Made by a program: the position numbers and the translations under genes | The notes under the pieces: generated by a model | Told to the model about the DNA's origin: nothing | The model's input: the letters and a program-made list of their open reading frames with translations, nothing else | Database searches by the model: none | Shown: positions 46,395 to 55,929 of the stretch, piece after piece | Numbering within the stretch: the stretch's first letter is position 1 | Layout of the letters: each line of letters begins with the position of its first letter | NCBI GenBank assembly: GCA_963696875.1 | Contig: CAVOLQ010000002.1 | Span: forward strand, 1 to 64,000 | Direction: 5' to 3' | Length of the DNA stretch: 64,000 nucleotides | Source: Albibacterium sp963696875 | Lineage (GTDB): Bacteria; Bacteroidota; Bacteroidia; Sphingobacteriales; Sphingobacteriaceae

Positions 46395-47264
46395 TCAATG
46401 AGTTTTTGTCATTTTATCATTCACGCAGATGATAAAATCTGCTAGCTGTTGGTTGTCTTGATTTAACACATCAACTTGTTCTTGAGAAACGGTGCTAATG
46501 GTTAAGATATTTTTTCTGTCAATTTGGGATGGTAGAAAAGGAATTATTCCTTCACGCTTATCACTATGGTAGGAACCATTAAAATGAAGAAATAGCGTGT
46601 TTTTTGACGAGTACTTAGAAATGAAATGGGCCATAGTAGCATCTTTAATGGCTTGGGCCTCCATCATGTATTTGCCGTTGTGACCTGCACCCATTTTTAG
46701 AATTTCACGATAGGAGGCAAGAGTCGTATCAGGTGAAATTGGCAAAGGGGCGATATATGATTTTGCTATTACTGAGAGTTCACCAAGTTTTTCTAGTCCA
46801 TTATGAAAAACAGAATTCGCATATCTCCTAGGGATATTGGTAGCGATAAACCTTAACTTATTTTGCTTAGCAAATTCGAGCAAGGGCTTATAATCTGTTT
46901 TATAATTCGTCCATAAACGGGCTTCGCTTTCAAATGCACTTTGCTTAATGAGATCCTTGAAATATTCATCTATTGATATTTGAACATCAGCTTCAAACAT
47001 TTCAGCGCCAAGAACCAGGTTAGTGTCCTTCTGCAGGAACAATGAATTCGTAAGCTCTAATTGCAACCAATGAACGATTGGATTATTATGGTACTCCCCA
47101 AAAAAAATGTGAGATTTTCCAATACTTGCTGTTACAAGTTCTTCAAATGTAACCACATCACCCGTCTTATTAAAAATTTGATAAGCATTCTGTGCCTTTG
47201 CGCTGGTGCTTATTAAAAGGATGGTGATTAGAATATAGGTGAAAAAATGGAATGTGCGTCTCAT
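46395..47264 (-). CDS. ChaN-family iron/heme-binding-type protein
   Basis: A 289-residue exported protein (signal MRRTFHFFTYILITILLISTSAKAQ from the ATG at 47264; the frame is open to 47348 but that extension is non-conserved and covers a terminator). SHIFFGEYHNNPIVHWLQL near residue 55, NLVLGAEMFEADVQ near 82 and LRFIATNIPRRYAN near 137 are the ChaN/Tiki-superfamily blocks. ChaN proteins have been linked to heme binding. It follows the metalloprotease on the same strand but after a terminator hairpin. Confidence 0.82.
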   Translation of the reverse strand: MRRTFHFFTYILITILLISTSAKAQNAYQIFNKTGDVVTFEELVTASIGKSHIFFGEYHNNPIVHWLQLELTNSLFLQKDTNLVLGAEMFEADVQISIDEYFKDLIKQSAFESEARLWTNYKTDYKPLLEFAKQNKLRFIATNIPRRYANSVFHNGLEKLGELSVIAKSYIAPLPISPDTTLASYREILKMGAGHNGKYMMEAQAIKDATMAHFISKYSSKNTLFLHFNGSYHSDKREGIIPFLPSQIDRKNILTISTVSQEQVDVLNQDNQQLADFIICVNDKMTKTH

Positions 47265-47322
47265 GTAGATAGGGATTGGGAATTCAGGGAATTGATTGGG
47301 ATTGTTTCTAAATTTAGGGAAA

Positions 47323-47359
47323 TAAGTCCAAGGATGGAAATAACACATCCTTGGACTTA
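47323..47359. terminator. Terminator after the metalloprotease gene
   Basis: A perfect 14-bp stem (47323-47336 with 47346-47359) and a 9-base loop lie just after the minus-strand stop at 47365. It separates the SusCD/metalloprotease unit from the ChaN-like gene. Confidence 0.88.
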
Positions 47360-47364
47360 TGCAT

Positions 47365-49815
47365 TTATTTTATTCTAGCCAACAGATCATCATAATGAAC
47401 TTTAGCTAATTTATCACTATTCCGTTTAGCTTTACGAATTAGTTTTTTTGCATTCAACAAAGCATCTTTTGCATAAAGGGAATAATCGCTTTCTTTAGGA
47501 AATGTTCTAAGGCCTAAACTTGTACGCTCGGAATCAAATGCAGAATCCGACAAATTCTCAATTAAATAAGCGGAAAGAAAAGCGATATAGTTACGTTGAA
47601 GGCTGCGTCTGAAATGATCCAATTCAACGTCTGTATCAAATAAACCATCGCCTAAATGAGCAAGCATTTGAGGTACAGAAAATCCTTTACCATTCGTGCG
47701 TTGGTGCCATTCATTAATTCTATTAAAATTGCCGACATGCATCAACTTTAAAAGTGCAACATCTTGGGTACGGCTTATTCTTGCTAGAAATTTAGAGCCG
47801 TCGAAGTTATCAACGATGGTAGGTTCCATTATCCACTTTGGAGTAGTGAAGATATGTTTATGGAGGAAATTTATCGCTTCTATTTGTTGGTCAGCAGGAG
47901 TAGGAGTGTAAATTACTCCTTCCTCGTCCATCGATTTATGATCTTCGTAAATACCTCCAACTAAACTTTGCGCATGATTCAAGTACATATTCCATTGCGC
48001 GTAAATTCGATTATAACGATTAGCGAAATAGTCATAGTTATCACCTTCTTTGAAGCTCCATTTATGTAAATTAGGAATTAGTTTTTGCAAATTTTTAATT
48101 CCATATTCCCCAGCCAAAATAGCATTGTCTCCTAAATCTTCCATTTGAGCTCTTGGGTCATTTTGTCTTTCGAACATAGATAATTGCTTGCTATATTTAA
48201 AAAGAGGATCATTCTTTTTTTCAACGATCAATTTATTTAAAATCGGCAATTCATCTTCTGGATGGACGATATTTTGATACTTTCTATATCCCCAGTTAAT
48301 TGTATATTCATCATATGGTCCAATCTGAGGCATAAGATTTTCTATATTATCTTCAGGTTGAGCTATATAGTTGAAGCGAGCATAGTCCATAATTGAAGGA
48401 GTTGTGCCGTATTTATCAGTGAACGATTTTGACCGTAAAGAATCCACAGAATAAGCATTGCTTGAAATAAAGTTATGTGGAAGACCTAAGGTATGTCCAA
48501 CCTCATGGGCTGCGATATAACGAATTAGTTTTCCCATTACCTCATCGTCCAACTCTCTACTTCTTGCTTCTGGATTAACGGCACCAGTTTGAGTGAAGTA
48601 CCAATTGCTAATTAAGTTCATAACATTATGATACCAGCCGATATGGCTACTAATAATTTCACCTGTACGGGGGTCGGCTACATGGGGGCCGTATGCATTT
48701 TCTGTTTCCGAGGCAAAATAGCGGATAACAGAATAGCGTGTATCATTTATACTCCATGTGGAATCTTCCTCAAAAGTAGGTGCATCTTTGGCCATAATAG
48801 CATTTTTAAAGCCGGCAACTTCAAATGTTTTGCTCCAATCTTCAACTCCTTTTTTCAAATAAGGAATCCATTTTGCAGGGGTAGCCGGGTCTATGTAAAA
48901 TATAATTGGCTTAATGGGTTCGCTTAATTTTCCGGCGAAATAAGCATTTGGATCCTTCGGCTCTAAACGCCAACGACGAATATAGGAAGTTCTTTGAACA
49001 CGCTGCTCATTAACGCTATAGTCGCTTTGCTGTTGCGCAAAATAACCAATTCTTCTATCCTCAAGTCTGGCCATCATAGGATTCTCAGGAAGCAATACAA
49101 TACTATTATGAATTTCGAGCGTTACTCTACTTCCACTTTCTGCAGCAGGATATAAGCCACTTACTTTATAAGTTTTTGTTGTATTGATTTCAATATTGGA
49201 AGGATATGAAGTCACGCCGTTAATGAAACTTTTACCAAGGTCGATTGCACCAATTTGGTAAAGCTTTTTCATCATATCTGCAAGACCAAATGCCATGTCA
49301 TCCCCTTTAATAAAGCTGGTTACATCTATAACTAAACTGTTTTTTTCCTCATTCAATGCAAGAATATTAAAGTCAGCATGAATTGGTGGAACATTAGAAT
49401 GTAAGATCGCTTCTTTCATTGTGGAATCCTTGGTAATCACGTTTTTATAGGAAGGAAAACGTAAATACACTTTATCGCCAATTCTTTCCCAGGTCAAAAC
49501 CTGTTCACTCAACTGCTCACCGCCATTTTTTAACCCTCTAGGCGTTTTTGAAAGGCGAGTTACCATCAACATTTCTTTACCCAATAAAGAAGATGGGATT
49601 TCAAAGTAATATTTATCGTTTAATTCGTGAATTGAAAATAAACCAACAATTGATTTGGCTTCAGGTTTAATTACTTCTTTAAACGGTTTTATTTTTGGTT
49701 TTGGCGTTTCTACTGTTTTTGTAGAGTCTTGGGCAATAGCATCCGATTGAAATACAGTCATGGAGCTTGCACATAGCAGTACTGCTAATATACCCTTAAA
49801 TTTGTTTTTAATCAT
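47365..49815 (-). CDS. Zinc-dependent metalloprotease, metzincin type (DUF5117/DUF4953-like)
   Basis: An 816-residue secreted protein: signal peptide (KFKGILAVLLCASSMTVFQSDAIAQ), an N-terminal domain (residues 60-290) with LTRLSKTPRG and LTWERIGDKVYLRFPSY, and a reprolysin-like catalytic domain with HEVGHTLGLPHNF near residue 437. The HExxHxxGxxH zinc motif is complete. SIMDYARFNYIAQPED follows, including the Met-turn. A helical C-terminal domain closes the protein. It is the last gene before the terminator in the sus-type operon, so it may release peptides or attack a protein substrate that SusC/D then import. Confidence 0.88.
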   Translation of the reverse strand: MIKNKFKGILAVLLCASSMTVFQSDAIAQDSTKTVETPKPKIKPFKEVIKPEAKSIVGLFSIHELNDKYYFEIPSSLLGKEMLMVTRLSKTPRGLKNGGEQLSEQVLTWERIGDKVYLRFPSYKNVITKDSTMKEAILHSNVPPIHADFNILALNEEKNSLVIDVTSFIKGDDMAFGLADMMKKLYQIGAIDLGKSFINGVTSYPSNIEINTTKTYKVSGLYPAAESGSRVTLEIHNSIVLLPENPMMARLEDRRIGYFAQQQSDYSVNEQRVQRTSYIRRWRLEPKDPNAYFAGKLSEPIKPIIFYIDPATPAKWIPYLKKGVEDWSKTFEVAGFKNAIMAKDAPTFEEDSTWSINDTRYSVIRYFASETENAYGPHVADPRTGEIISSHIGWYHNVMNLISNWYFTQTGAVNPEARSRELDDEVMGKLIRYIAAHEVGHTLGLPHNFISSNAYSVDSLRSKSFTDKYGTTPSIMDYARFNYIAQPEDNIENLMPQIGPYDEYTINWGYRKYQNIVHPEDELPILNKLIVEKKNDPLFKYSKQLSMFERQNDPRAQMEDLGDNAILAGEYGIKNLQKLIPNLHKWSFKEGDNYDYFANRYNRIYAQWNMYLNHAQSLVGGIYEDHKSMDEEGVIYTPTPADQQIEAINFLHKHIFTTPKWIMEPTIVDNFDGSKFLARISRTQDVALLKLMHVGNFNRINEWHQRTNGKGFSVPQMLAHLGDGLFDTDVELDHFRRSLQRNYIAFLSAYLIENLSDSAFDSERTSLGLRTFPKESDYSLYAKDALLNAKKLIRKAKRNSDKLAKVHYDDLLARIK

Positions 49816-49820
49816 CGTTT

Positions 49821-50699
49821 CTAAAAAATTGGAGCTAATTTATGTAAGTCTGTTTTGTATTGGTTTTTTAAGTGGTTTTGCAAAAAGTTGTATTTATCTA
49901 CCATAGCCTGTGATAAAACCTGTTGAGGACCCGTAGGTGTCTGTTTGGTGTAATAAAACTGTTTCTCTATGTCCTCTGGACTATACTTTGCAATGGTTTT
50001 CACCCATTCTATCATATCATTAATACGGGTAGGGGAAACGGTTTGCCCAGATTTTACTGGCATTGACCAAAAACCTAATTCTTTAGGATTTGGTTTAGTG
50101 GTAGAAGTGGACGGTGTTGTAAAATTATAGTCTGAAAGCTCAAAGAACTCTGCAGGAACTTTACGTTCCAACTTCTTAGCAGCCAAGTTTAAAAATACAT
50201 TGTGCATGCCTACAAGATAAGTTTTCTGTTGGGCGCTAGGCAACTCAGCAAACTTTTTAGACAGGTTACTTAATAGAATGCTAGCTTCCCCTTCTGTGTA
50301 ATTGTATAAGGTTTTTCCGACGTAAATAGAATCGGCAATGGGTATACGATAGGGAAATAATTCAAGCATATACTCATCTGCATAATAAGAAAACAAGTTA
50401 GCATCAAGAAAGTCTAATACAGCATCTAATTCATTGTCTTTAATTTCTACAATGGTCGGCGCTAAAATCTTTACCTCAAAAAAGTTCCATCCAAAATCAC
50501 GTTCCTGAACATCTTTATATAGAATGAAAGTCTTCGTTCTATTATAATAATCCATGGCTCTCTTGCCAGCATTTGTAGAAATGTCTATCGAATATTCAGG
50601 TTCCGACAATTGGAAATCCGGCTCGGCATATTTTTTATTGCATCCGAACAGTAGGATTGGGATCAATAAAAGGAAATAATTAAAATTCAGTTTCATCAT
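49821..50699 (-). CDS. SusCD-associated lipoprotein, possibly related to putative zinc metallohydrolases but without HExxH
   Basis: A 292-residue predicted lipoprotein (MMKLNFNYFLLLIPILLFGC). The start is ATG 50699; the open frame to 50738 overlaps the susD gene. Context and the mature start (KKYAEPDFQLSEPEYSIDIS) recall the lipoproteins annotated as substrate-import-associated zinc metallohydrolases. However, no HExxH is present: the place where one would expect it reads VGMHNVFLNLAAKKL. I therefore call it a lipoprotein of unknown function. It lies between the SusD and metalloprotease genes with short spacers, in one operon. Confidence 0.6.
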   Translation of the reverse strand: MMKLNFNYFLLLIPILLFGCNKKYAEPDFQLSEPEYSIDISTNAGKRAMDYYNRTKTFILYKDVQERDFGWNFFEVKILAPTIVEIKDNELDAVLDFLDANLFSYYADEYMLELFPYRIPIADSIYVGKTLYNYTEGEASILLSNLSKKFAELPSAQQKTYLVGMHNVFLNLAAKKLERKVPAEFFELSDYNFTTPSTSTTKPNPKELGFWSMPVKSGQTVSPTRINDMIEWVKTIAKYSPEDIEKQFYYTKQTPTGPQQVLSQAMVDKYNFLQNHLKNQYKTDLHKLAPIF

Positions 50700-50721
50700 T
50701 ATGTGTTGTTGTGTGATACTA

Positions 50722-52143
50722 TTATTGGATCTTCTCATGAATTCTTTCAGAATGCGGGATCAGTTCAATCTCTGGATTTCTACTTTGCTCAATAAGTGGA
50801 ACTTGTAAAGTATAGCCCCAATCATTAGGCGACAACTTTACTCTCATTTTACCATCACTTTTTTCATATTCATGAATAACTTCGCGATTATAACGTCTTA
50901 GATCAAACCATCTAAAATCCTCAAAACAGAATTCCCTTCTACGTTCATCTTCAATAAAGCTCTCTAGCTTAGTAGCAGAAAAATCAGCCAATGCAAATGG
51001 CTTATAATTCTGAATTCTGGCTCTTCGCAATGTATTAATCAAATCTAGGGCAGCTTCATGATTTCCTTTTTTGAATTGAGCTTCAGCTAGGTTAAGATAA
51101 ACCTCGGCAGCCCTGTAGGCATGCCTCATTTTTGAATCAGCCTTTTTAGGATACAAAAGCCCGTTTGAGCTACGCTCAAAAAACCAAGTCATACGCATAT
51201 CTTTCTCACCAGCTTTTACATCTCTCTTAAATACGTCGTAAAGATCATCAGCAACAACGAAACTAGAACGTCCTGCCAACTGTGTATTCAAAAATACGCC
51301 GGTCAATTCATTATATGAGCCGCCAAAAAGCATAGTGATCTCCTTATTTTGTACACTAATAAACTTGCCGATAGCAATATTATCTGCTGGGCTAAGTAAT
51401 GGAAGATTATAATTTAAATATTGCGTACCCAATGAAATTGCTTTTTCATAATCTTCCGTAAAAAGTGCAACTCTAGAAGCTAATGTCAAAGCCGATAAAT
51501 AATTTATTTCACCGTTTAGTGGACTCTTTTTAGCCATTAAACTAAGGCCTTTTTCAAGGTCAGCATCGATAAGGCTGTACACATCATTTACAGAATTCCT
51601 TTTGTATTTTTTATCTTCAGCTACTGAAGTTGTTTTAATAGGAACACCGAACGTTTTAAGTTCACCCTTGCGATAAGGCTCGCCATAATAGTTTACCAGT
51701 AAGAAGTAATGGTGCGCCCTAAGCACATGTGCCTGCCCCAAAACGTGATCTCTCTCTGTACTTTGATTGATATTTTCAAGCCCTTCAATAACTAGGTTAC
51801 ATACAGAAATGGCCTTGTATAAATTTGTCCAAAGAGGAGTAAGGACATTAGATTGATGCAATTCTTGATCTTTATCCCAAAAATACAGGGAAGAAAAATT
51901 AAGTTCATATAACCTACGGATATCAGCCGCTGCATAATTATGCATTGCATTGTCTGCAAGAACTTCAGCAATAGGTGTTTGAGCTTTAGGATAACCTTCA
52001 CCATACAACAGTTCTTCATAATGTTGCACTGTGGTGGGGATGGTAATATCTGGCGATGTTTCTTCTAGGAATTTCTTACATGAAGAAAACCCTAGAACAA
52101 TCGCAATTAAAAATAGATTAAGTATTACTTTATATTTATTCAT
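50722..52143 (-). CDS. SusD/RagB-family nutrient-binding outer-membrane lipoprotein
   Basis: A 473-residue lipoprotein (signal MNKYKVILNLFLIAIVLGFSSC). The mature start KKFLEETSPDITIPTT is typical of SusD. TPR-like helices carry AHVLRAHHYFLLVNYYGEPY near residue 140 and YLNLAEAQFKKGNHEAALDLINTLRRAR near 345. FIEDERRREFCFEDFRWFDLRR near 400 is the C-terminal signature. It forms the lid on the adjacent SusC transporter. Confidence 0.93.
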   Translation of the reverse strand: MNKYKVILNLFLIAIVLGFSSCKKFLEETSPDITIPTTVQHYEELLYGEGYPKAQTPIAEVLADNAMHNYAAADIRRLYELNFSSLYFWDKDQELHQSNVLTPLWTNLYKAISVCNLVIEGLENINQSTERDHVLGQAHVLRAHHYFLLVNYYGEPYRKGELKTFGVPIKTTSVAEDKKYKRNSVNDVYSLIDADLEKGLSLMAKKSPLNGEINYLSALTLASRVALFTEDYEKAISLGTQYLNYNLPLLSPADNIAIGKFISVQNKEITMLFGGSYNELTGVFLNTQLAGRSSFVVADDLYDVFKRDVKAGEKDMRMTWFFERSSNGLLYPKKADSKMRHAYRAAEVYLNLAEAQFKKGNHEAALDLINTLRRARIQNYKPFALADFSATKLESFIEDERRREFCFEDFRWFDLRRYNREVIHEYEKSDGKMRVKLSPNDWGYTLQVPLIEQSRNPEIELIPHSERIHEKIQ

Positions 52144-52154
52144 TTTCTATCGTC

Positions 52155-55100
52155 TTAAAAACTTGCATTAATACCAAAATTAACGATGGTAGGAATCGGC
52201 GTAGCATAGGGGTTTCCTAAGAGCTCTGGATCTTGACCAAAGAACTTCTCCTTATCAGGTGCCCAGAAACCTAGGTTTTGTACCGATAATGAAAATGTCA
52301 TCTGGTTGATAGGGGTGTTTTTAATGATACCTTGTGGCATATTATAAAACAGGTTGATGGCTCTTAAACGAATATAATCGGCCTTTACTACTCTTAGATC
52401 ACTCTTATTATACAGCTCGTGCATGTGAATACCTGTACTAGAGTTTAGAGAATAATTAAAACCATTTTCAGTAGGCGTTGAATGAGGGCCACCGGCTGTT
52501 ATCATCTCAATATAATCCATCAATACAGGCGTGTTTGTACGCAACTCGTCACCTGGATTTCTCCATCTGCTTGCAAACTCACGAGGATAATTTTCGTAAT
52601 GATCAGGTAAGCTAGTTGATGAAAGCTCATCTGCATAGTAGTCATTCAACCTTCTGTAATAACCTAAGTTATAGGTTAGAGAAACTGCAAGGCTAATGTT
52701 TTTGTACCTAAAGGTATTATCCCATCCACCGGTAAGTTTTGGCTCTGAAGAACCAATTGGATCCATGATGATATTGGTTTCACTACTCATAAAGCCATTA
52801 GTGCCATCTTGAATAGCAAAAGTAGGCCAGCCTTTATTATTTAAACCTTTATAGCGATAAGCGTACAAGGTACCATAAGCATCGCCCTCGATAACTGATT
52901 TTCCAGTTAACTTAGCGGCACGCTCCATTTTACTGGTTACCCCTTCAATAGCTACATCAGCTCTTGTGATCTTATTTCTATTTTGTGCGCCTATTAAGGT
53001 AGAGTTCCAAGAAAAGGTATTTCGTTTTATTGGATAAGCGGAAAGGGTAATTTCCATTCCCTTGTTTTCCATATTCCCCGCGTTTAGGAGAATATTATTT
53101 CTTCCAGAAACGGTGGAAACCGCCTTATCAATAATTAAATTTTCTCCCTTTTTATAATAATAGTCGAACGTTAAATTTAACGCGTTAAAAAGGCTCAATT
53201 CGTATCCTAAGTTATAGGAAGACGTTTTTTCCCAACGGAGATTTGGGTTTGGCAAGGAAGCAATGCTTGCTTTATATTTTCCGGTTTCCGTATCTAAATC
53301 ATTTACACTGATGACCAAGCTAGGAGAAGCATCCGAACGGATATTTCCTTGTAGACCATAGGATGCACGTAAAGCCATGAATGAAATAGCACCCATGTCT
53401 TTAAAGTAATTCTCTTCTGAGGCAATCCATTTTCCAGCCGCAGACCATACCGGTAAAAAGCGATAGGTAGCATCTTTACCAAATACGTTAGAACCATCAT
53501 AACGGATACTACCATTAAGGATATACTTTTCCTTATAGGCATAATTTAAGATACTGAATAAAGAAAAGTAATTTGAAGCCTTGTCTGTAAATTGAACGGG
53601 CTTAAACTCACTCAGAAAATCTTTGTAACCCGTAGTAGTAGGAGGAATGACCATCTTACCCCGATCCGGGAAAAAGCCATATAAAAGCTCTTTGTTACCC
53701 TGGTAGCCAGTGCTTCTTACTTCTTGACCCGCAATTAAATGAAATCTATGATCCTCATTTACGATTTTCTCAGCCATAAATTGGTTTCGAACCGTATAGC
53801 TATTAGCGCTCATATTCTCATTCAACAAGGTACCGCCCATTGGAAGTTTACTTCGATCATAATTTGGACTTCCTATTGAGTACAAGCCGTAAGGGTAACC
53901 TCTTTGTCTATTTCCATAAGCATCAGAACCATAGGAAACGTTATAAGAATGTTCAGTAGCCCATTGCTCAGAAAGTGTTTGAGTGGTATTATAGGCAGCT
54001 GTACCTGTCCAGCTCAACCATGGCAACATTTTCCAATGCAAGTTAAGCATGGCATTCATCTCTTTTGCAGTACTTTGAGACCTTGTTTGCTCCAATTCAT
54101 TAAAAACATTGAACGTATGGAAATAGTTGACGCCATCAATTAATGTAGGATTTCCCACTTCATAAAAGAATAAATCTCCATTAGTTTGATAAGCAGGTAA
54201 GGCTCTGCTTGTTTTTATAGCGTAATCATAAGGATTAATGGATGGATGGAAGCCTTTGTTATTACGAATACCCAAACCAATTTTTACGTCTGCTTCAAAC
54301 TTATCACTGAACTTATTTACCAAACGCATGGTACCGTTATAACGTTTTAAGCCCGATCCTCTAGTATTGGACTGTTCATCAAAATAACCTCCTGAAAAAT
54401 AATAAGAGGCATTATTGATACCGCCGCTCATGCTCATCGTATGGTTTTGACTAATAGAATTTCGGAATAATAAATCAAACCAGTCTGTATTATGAGAGGC
54501 AAGATCTTGCACCCCTTTGTCAAAGTCACTTTGTGTGATGTCTTTTCTCAAAAAACTTAATAATAATCCTTCGTAGCTGGTTTTTCCAGGAAAACGTGGA
54601 TAAATGGCTCCAGACCTATAAATTTCTTCAGCAGTCGTTAAACGCTCCGCCGCATTCATTAAATTGAAGTCTGAATACGCTGGACGCTCCCGAGTTTGTA
54701 GGTTAGTACTATAATTAACACGGGCTGCTCCAGTTTTACCTTTTTTTGTTGTAACGACGATTACTCCGTTCACTGCCTTAACACCGTAGATAGCAGTAGC
54801 TGAAGCGTCTTTCAAGACATCGATAGATTCAATATCATTTGGATTCAAACCTGCGATACTTCCTCCCACCATATTAAACAAGGTAAGATCGTCAGCGGTC
54901 GCTAAATCTCTATTTCTAATTGGAACGGGTTCATCCCAAATTACCCCGTCAACTACCCAGATAGGTTCTTGGTCACCGGTTATACTCGATGTACCTCTAA
55001 CCCTAATTTTTGGTGGAGCTCCGGGATTTCCTACAACACCGGTAACACTCATACCGGCAATTTTCCCTTGCAGCATCTGGTCTACGCTTATGGCGCCGAC

Positions 55101-55805
55101 CTGAGTGAGGTCTTGCATTTTTACCGATGAAATTGCCCCTGGAACGTTCGATCGTTTAAAAGTTTGATAGCCCGTAACAACCACATTATCTATTTCCAAA
55201 GTACTTTCTTTAAGAACAAAAGAATGCGTTATCTCAGATTTTCCTTTTGCGGAAACGTGGAAAATGTGATTATCCATTCCCAACATTGAAAAGCGGATCG
55301 CACTATTATCGTCCGTTCTTATAAAGTAAAAACCATTTTCATTAGACGTAGTGATGGTTCTACTATTAATTACAGCGATGGTTACCCCAGGTACGGGATT
55401 GCCAAATTCATCTGTGATAATACCACTAACCGCAACAGTAGATTGCTTTTTAGCAGCAGTCACTTCCTTTCTTGGTTTAAGTATAACCACGTCGTTCTCA
55501 ATAACGAAATCAATAGAAGTAGGGAGCAAAACCGTGGTCAAAGCCTCTTCTAATGTTTTTTCTTTAATGTTATAATGTGAATTAGGATAGATGCCAAGAT
55601 CATTTTCGTTATATACGAAATACACTTGAGCCTGCTTGCTCATTAATTTGATAGCGTTTGATAAGCTTGCATTTCTCAATTCAAGCGTAATTAAATTACG
55701 ATCTGATTGAAACACAGCCTTTGATTTTCCAAAAGAAACCTTGGCAAAAAGCAAAAGGCAGAATGTAAATAAAGTAATAGTTAACTTTAGTAGTTTTTTT
55801 TTCAT
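52155..55805 (-). CDS. SusC/RagA-family TonB-dependent outer-membrane transporter
   Basis: A 1216-residue protein with a signal peptide. An STN domain (residues 45-110, LSNAIKLMSKQAQVYFVYNEND) is followed by a carboxypeptidase-D-like domain (VSGIITDEFGNPVPGVTIAV near 127), a TonB-box-like DNVVVTGYQTF near 206, and a plug with VDQMLQGKIAGM, IRVRGTSSI, PIWVVDGV and the conserved IESIDVLKDASATAIYG near 325. A beta-barrel ends in a final Phe. The STN domain marks it as signal-transducing, so it probably talks to the FecR upstream. The substrate is unknown; a peptide or protein is suggested by the metalloprotease in the operon. Confidence 0.94.
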   Translation of the reverse strand: MKKKLLKLTITLFTFCLLLFAKVSFGKSKAVFQSDRNLITLELRNASLSNAIKLMSKQAQVYFVYNENDLGIYPNSHYNIKEKTLEEALTTVLLPTSIDFVIENDVVILKPRKEVTAAKKQSTVAVSGIITDEFGNPVPGVTIAVINSRTITTSNENGFYFIRTDDNSAIRFSMLGMDNHIFHVSAKGKSEITHSFVLKESTLEIDNVVVTGYQTFKRSNVPGAISSVKMQDLTQVGAISVDQMLQGKIAGMSVTGVVGNPGAPPKIRVRGTSSITGDQEPIWVVDGVIWDEPVPIRNRDLATADDLTLFNMVGGSIAGLNPNDIESIDVLKDASATAIYGVKAVNGVIVVTTKKGKTGAARVNYSTNLQTRERPAYSDFNLMNAAERLTTAEEIYRSGAIYPRFPGKTSYEGLLLSFLRKDITQSDFDKGVQDLASHNTDWFDLLFRNSISQNHTMSMSGGINNASYYFSGGYFDEQSNTRGSGLKRYNGTMRLVNKFSDKFEADVKIGLGIRNNKGFHPSINPYDYAIKTSRALPAYQTNGDLFFYEVGNPTLIDGVNYFHTFNVFNELEQTRSQSTAKEMNAMLNLHWKMLPWLSWTGTAAYNTTQTLSEQWATEHSYNVSYGSDAYGNRQRGYPYGLYSIGSPNYDRSKLPMGGTLLNENMSANSYTVRNQFMAEKIVNEDHRFHLIAGQEVRSTGYQGNKELLYGFFPDRGKMVIPPTTTGYKDFLSEFKPVQFTDKASNYFSLFSILNYAYKEKYILNGSIRYDGSNVFGKDATYRFLPVWSAAGKWIASEENYFKDMGAISFMALRASYGLQGNIRSDASPSLVISVNDLDTETGKYKASIASLPNPNLRWEKTSSYNLGYELSLFNALNLTFDYYYKKGENLIIDKAVSTVSGRNNILLNAGNMENKGMEITLSAYPIKRNTFSWNSTLIGAQNRNKITRADVAIEGVTSKMERAAKLTGKSVIEGDAYGTLYAYRYKGLNNKGWPTFAIQDGTNGFMSSETNIIMDPIGSSEPKLTGGWDNTFRYKNISLAVSLTYNLGYYRRLNDYYADELSSTSLPDHYENYPREFASRWRNPGDELRTNTPVLMDYIEMITAGGPHSTPTENGFNYSLNSSTGIHMHELYNKSDLRVVKADYIRLRAINLFYNMPQGIIKNTPINQMTFSLSVQNLGFWAPDKEKFFGQDPELLGNPYATPIPTIVNFGINASF

Positions 55806-55929
55806 TAGCTAAATTGTTAAAAAATTAATTTTTCCCCGTTGTTATTAGTAGACGTTTTGTAATCCCCTCCTTTTTTTTAGAATTAATAATATAGATAATG
55901 ATCGGTAAGTGTCTGATAATCATAATCAC

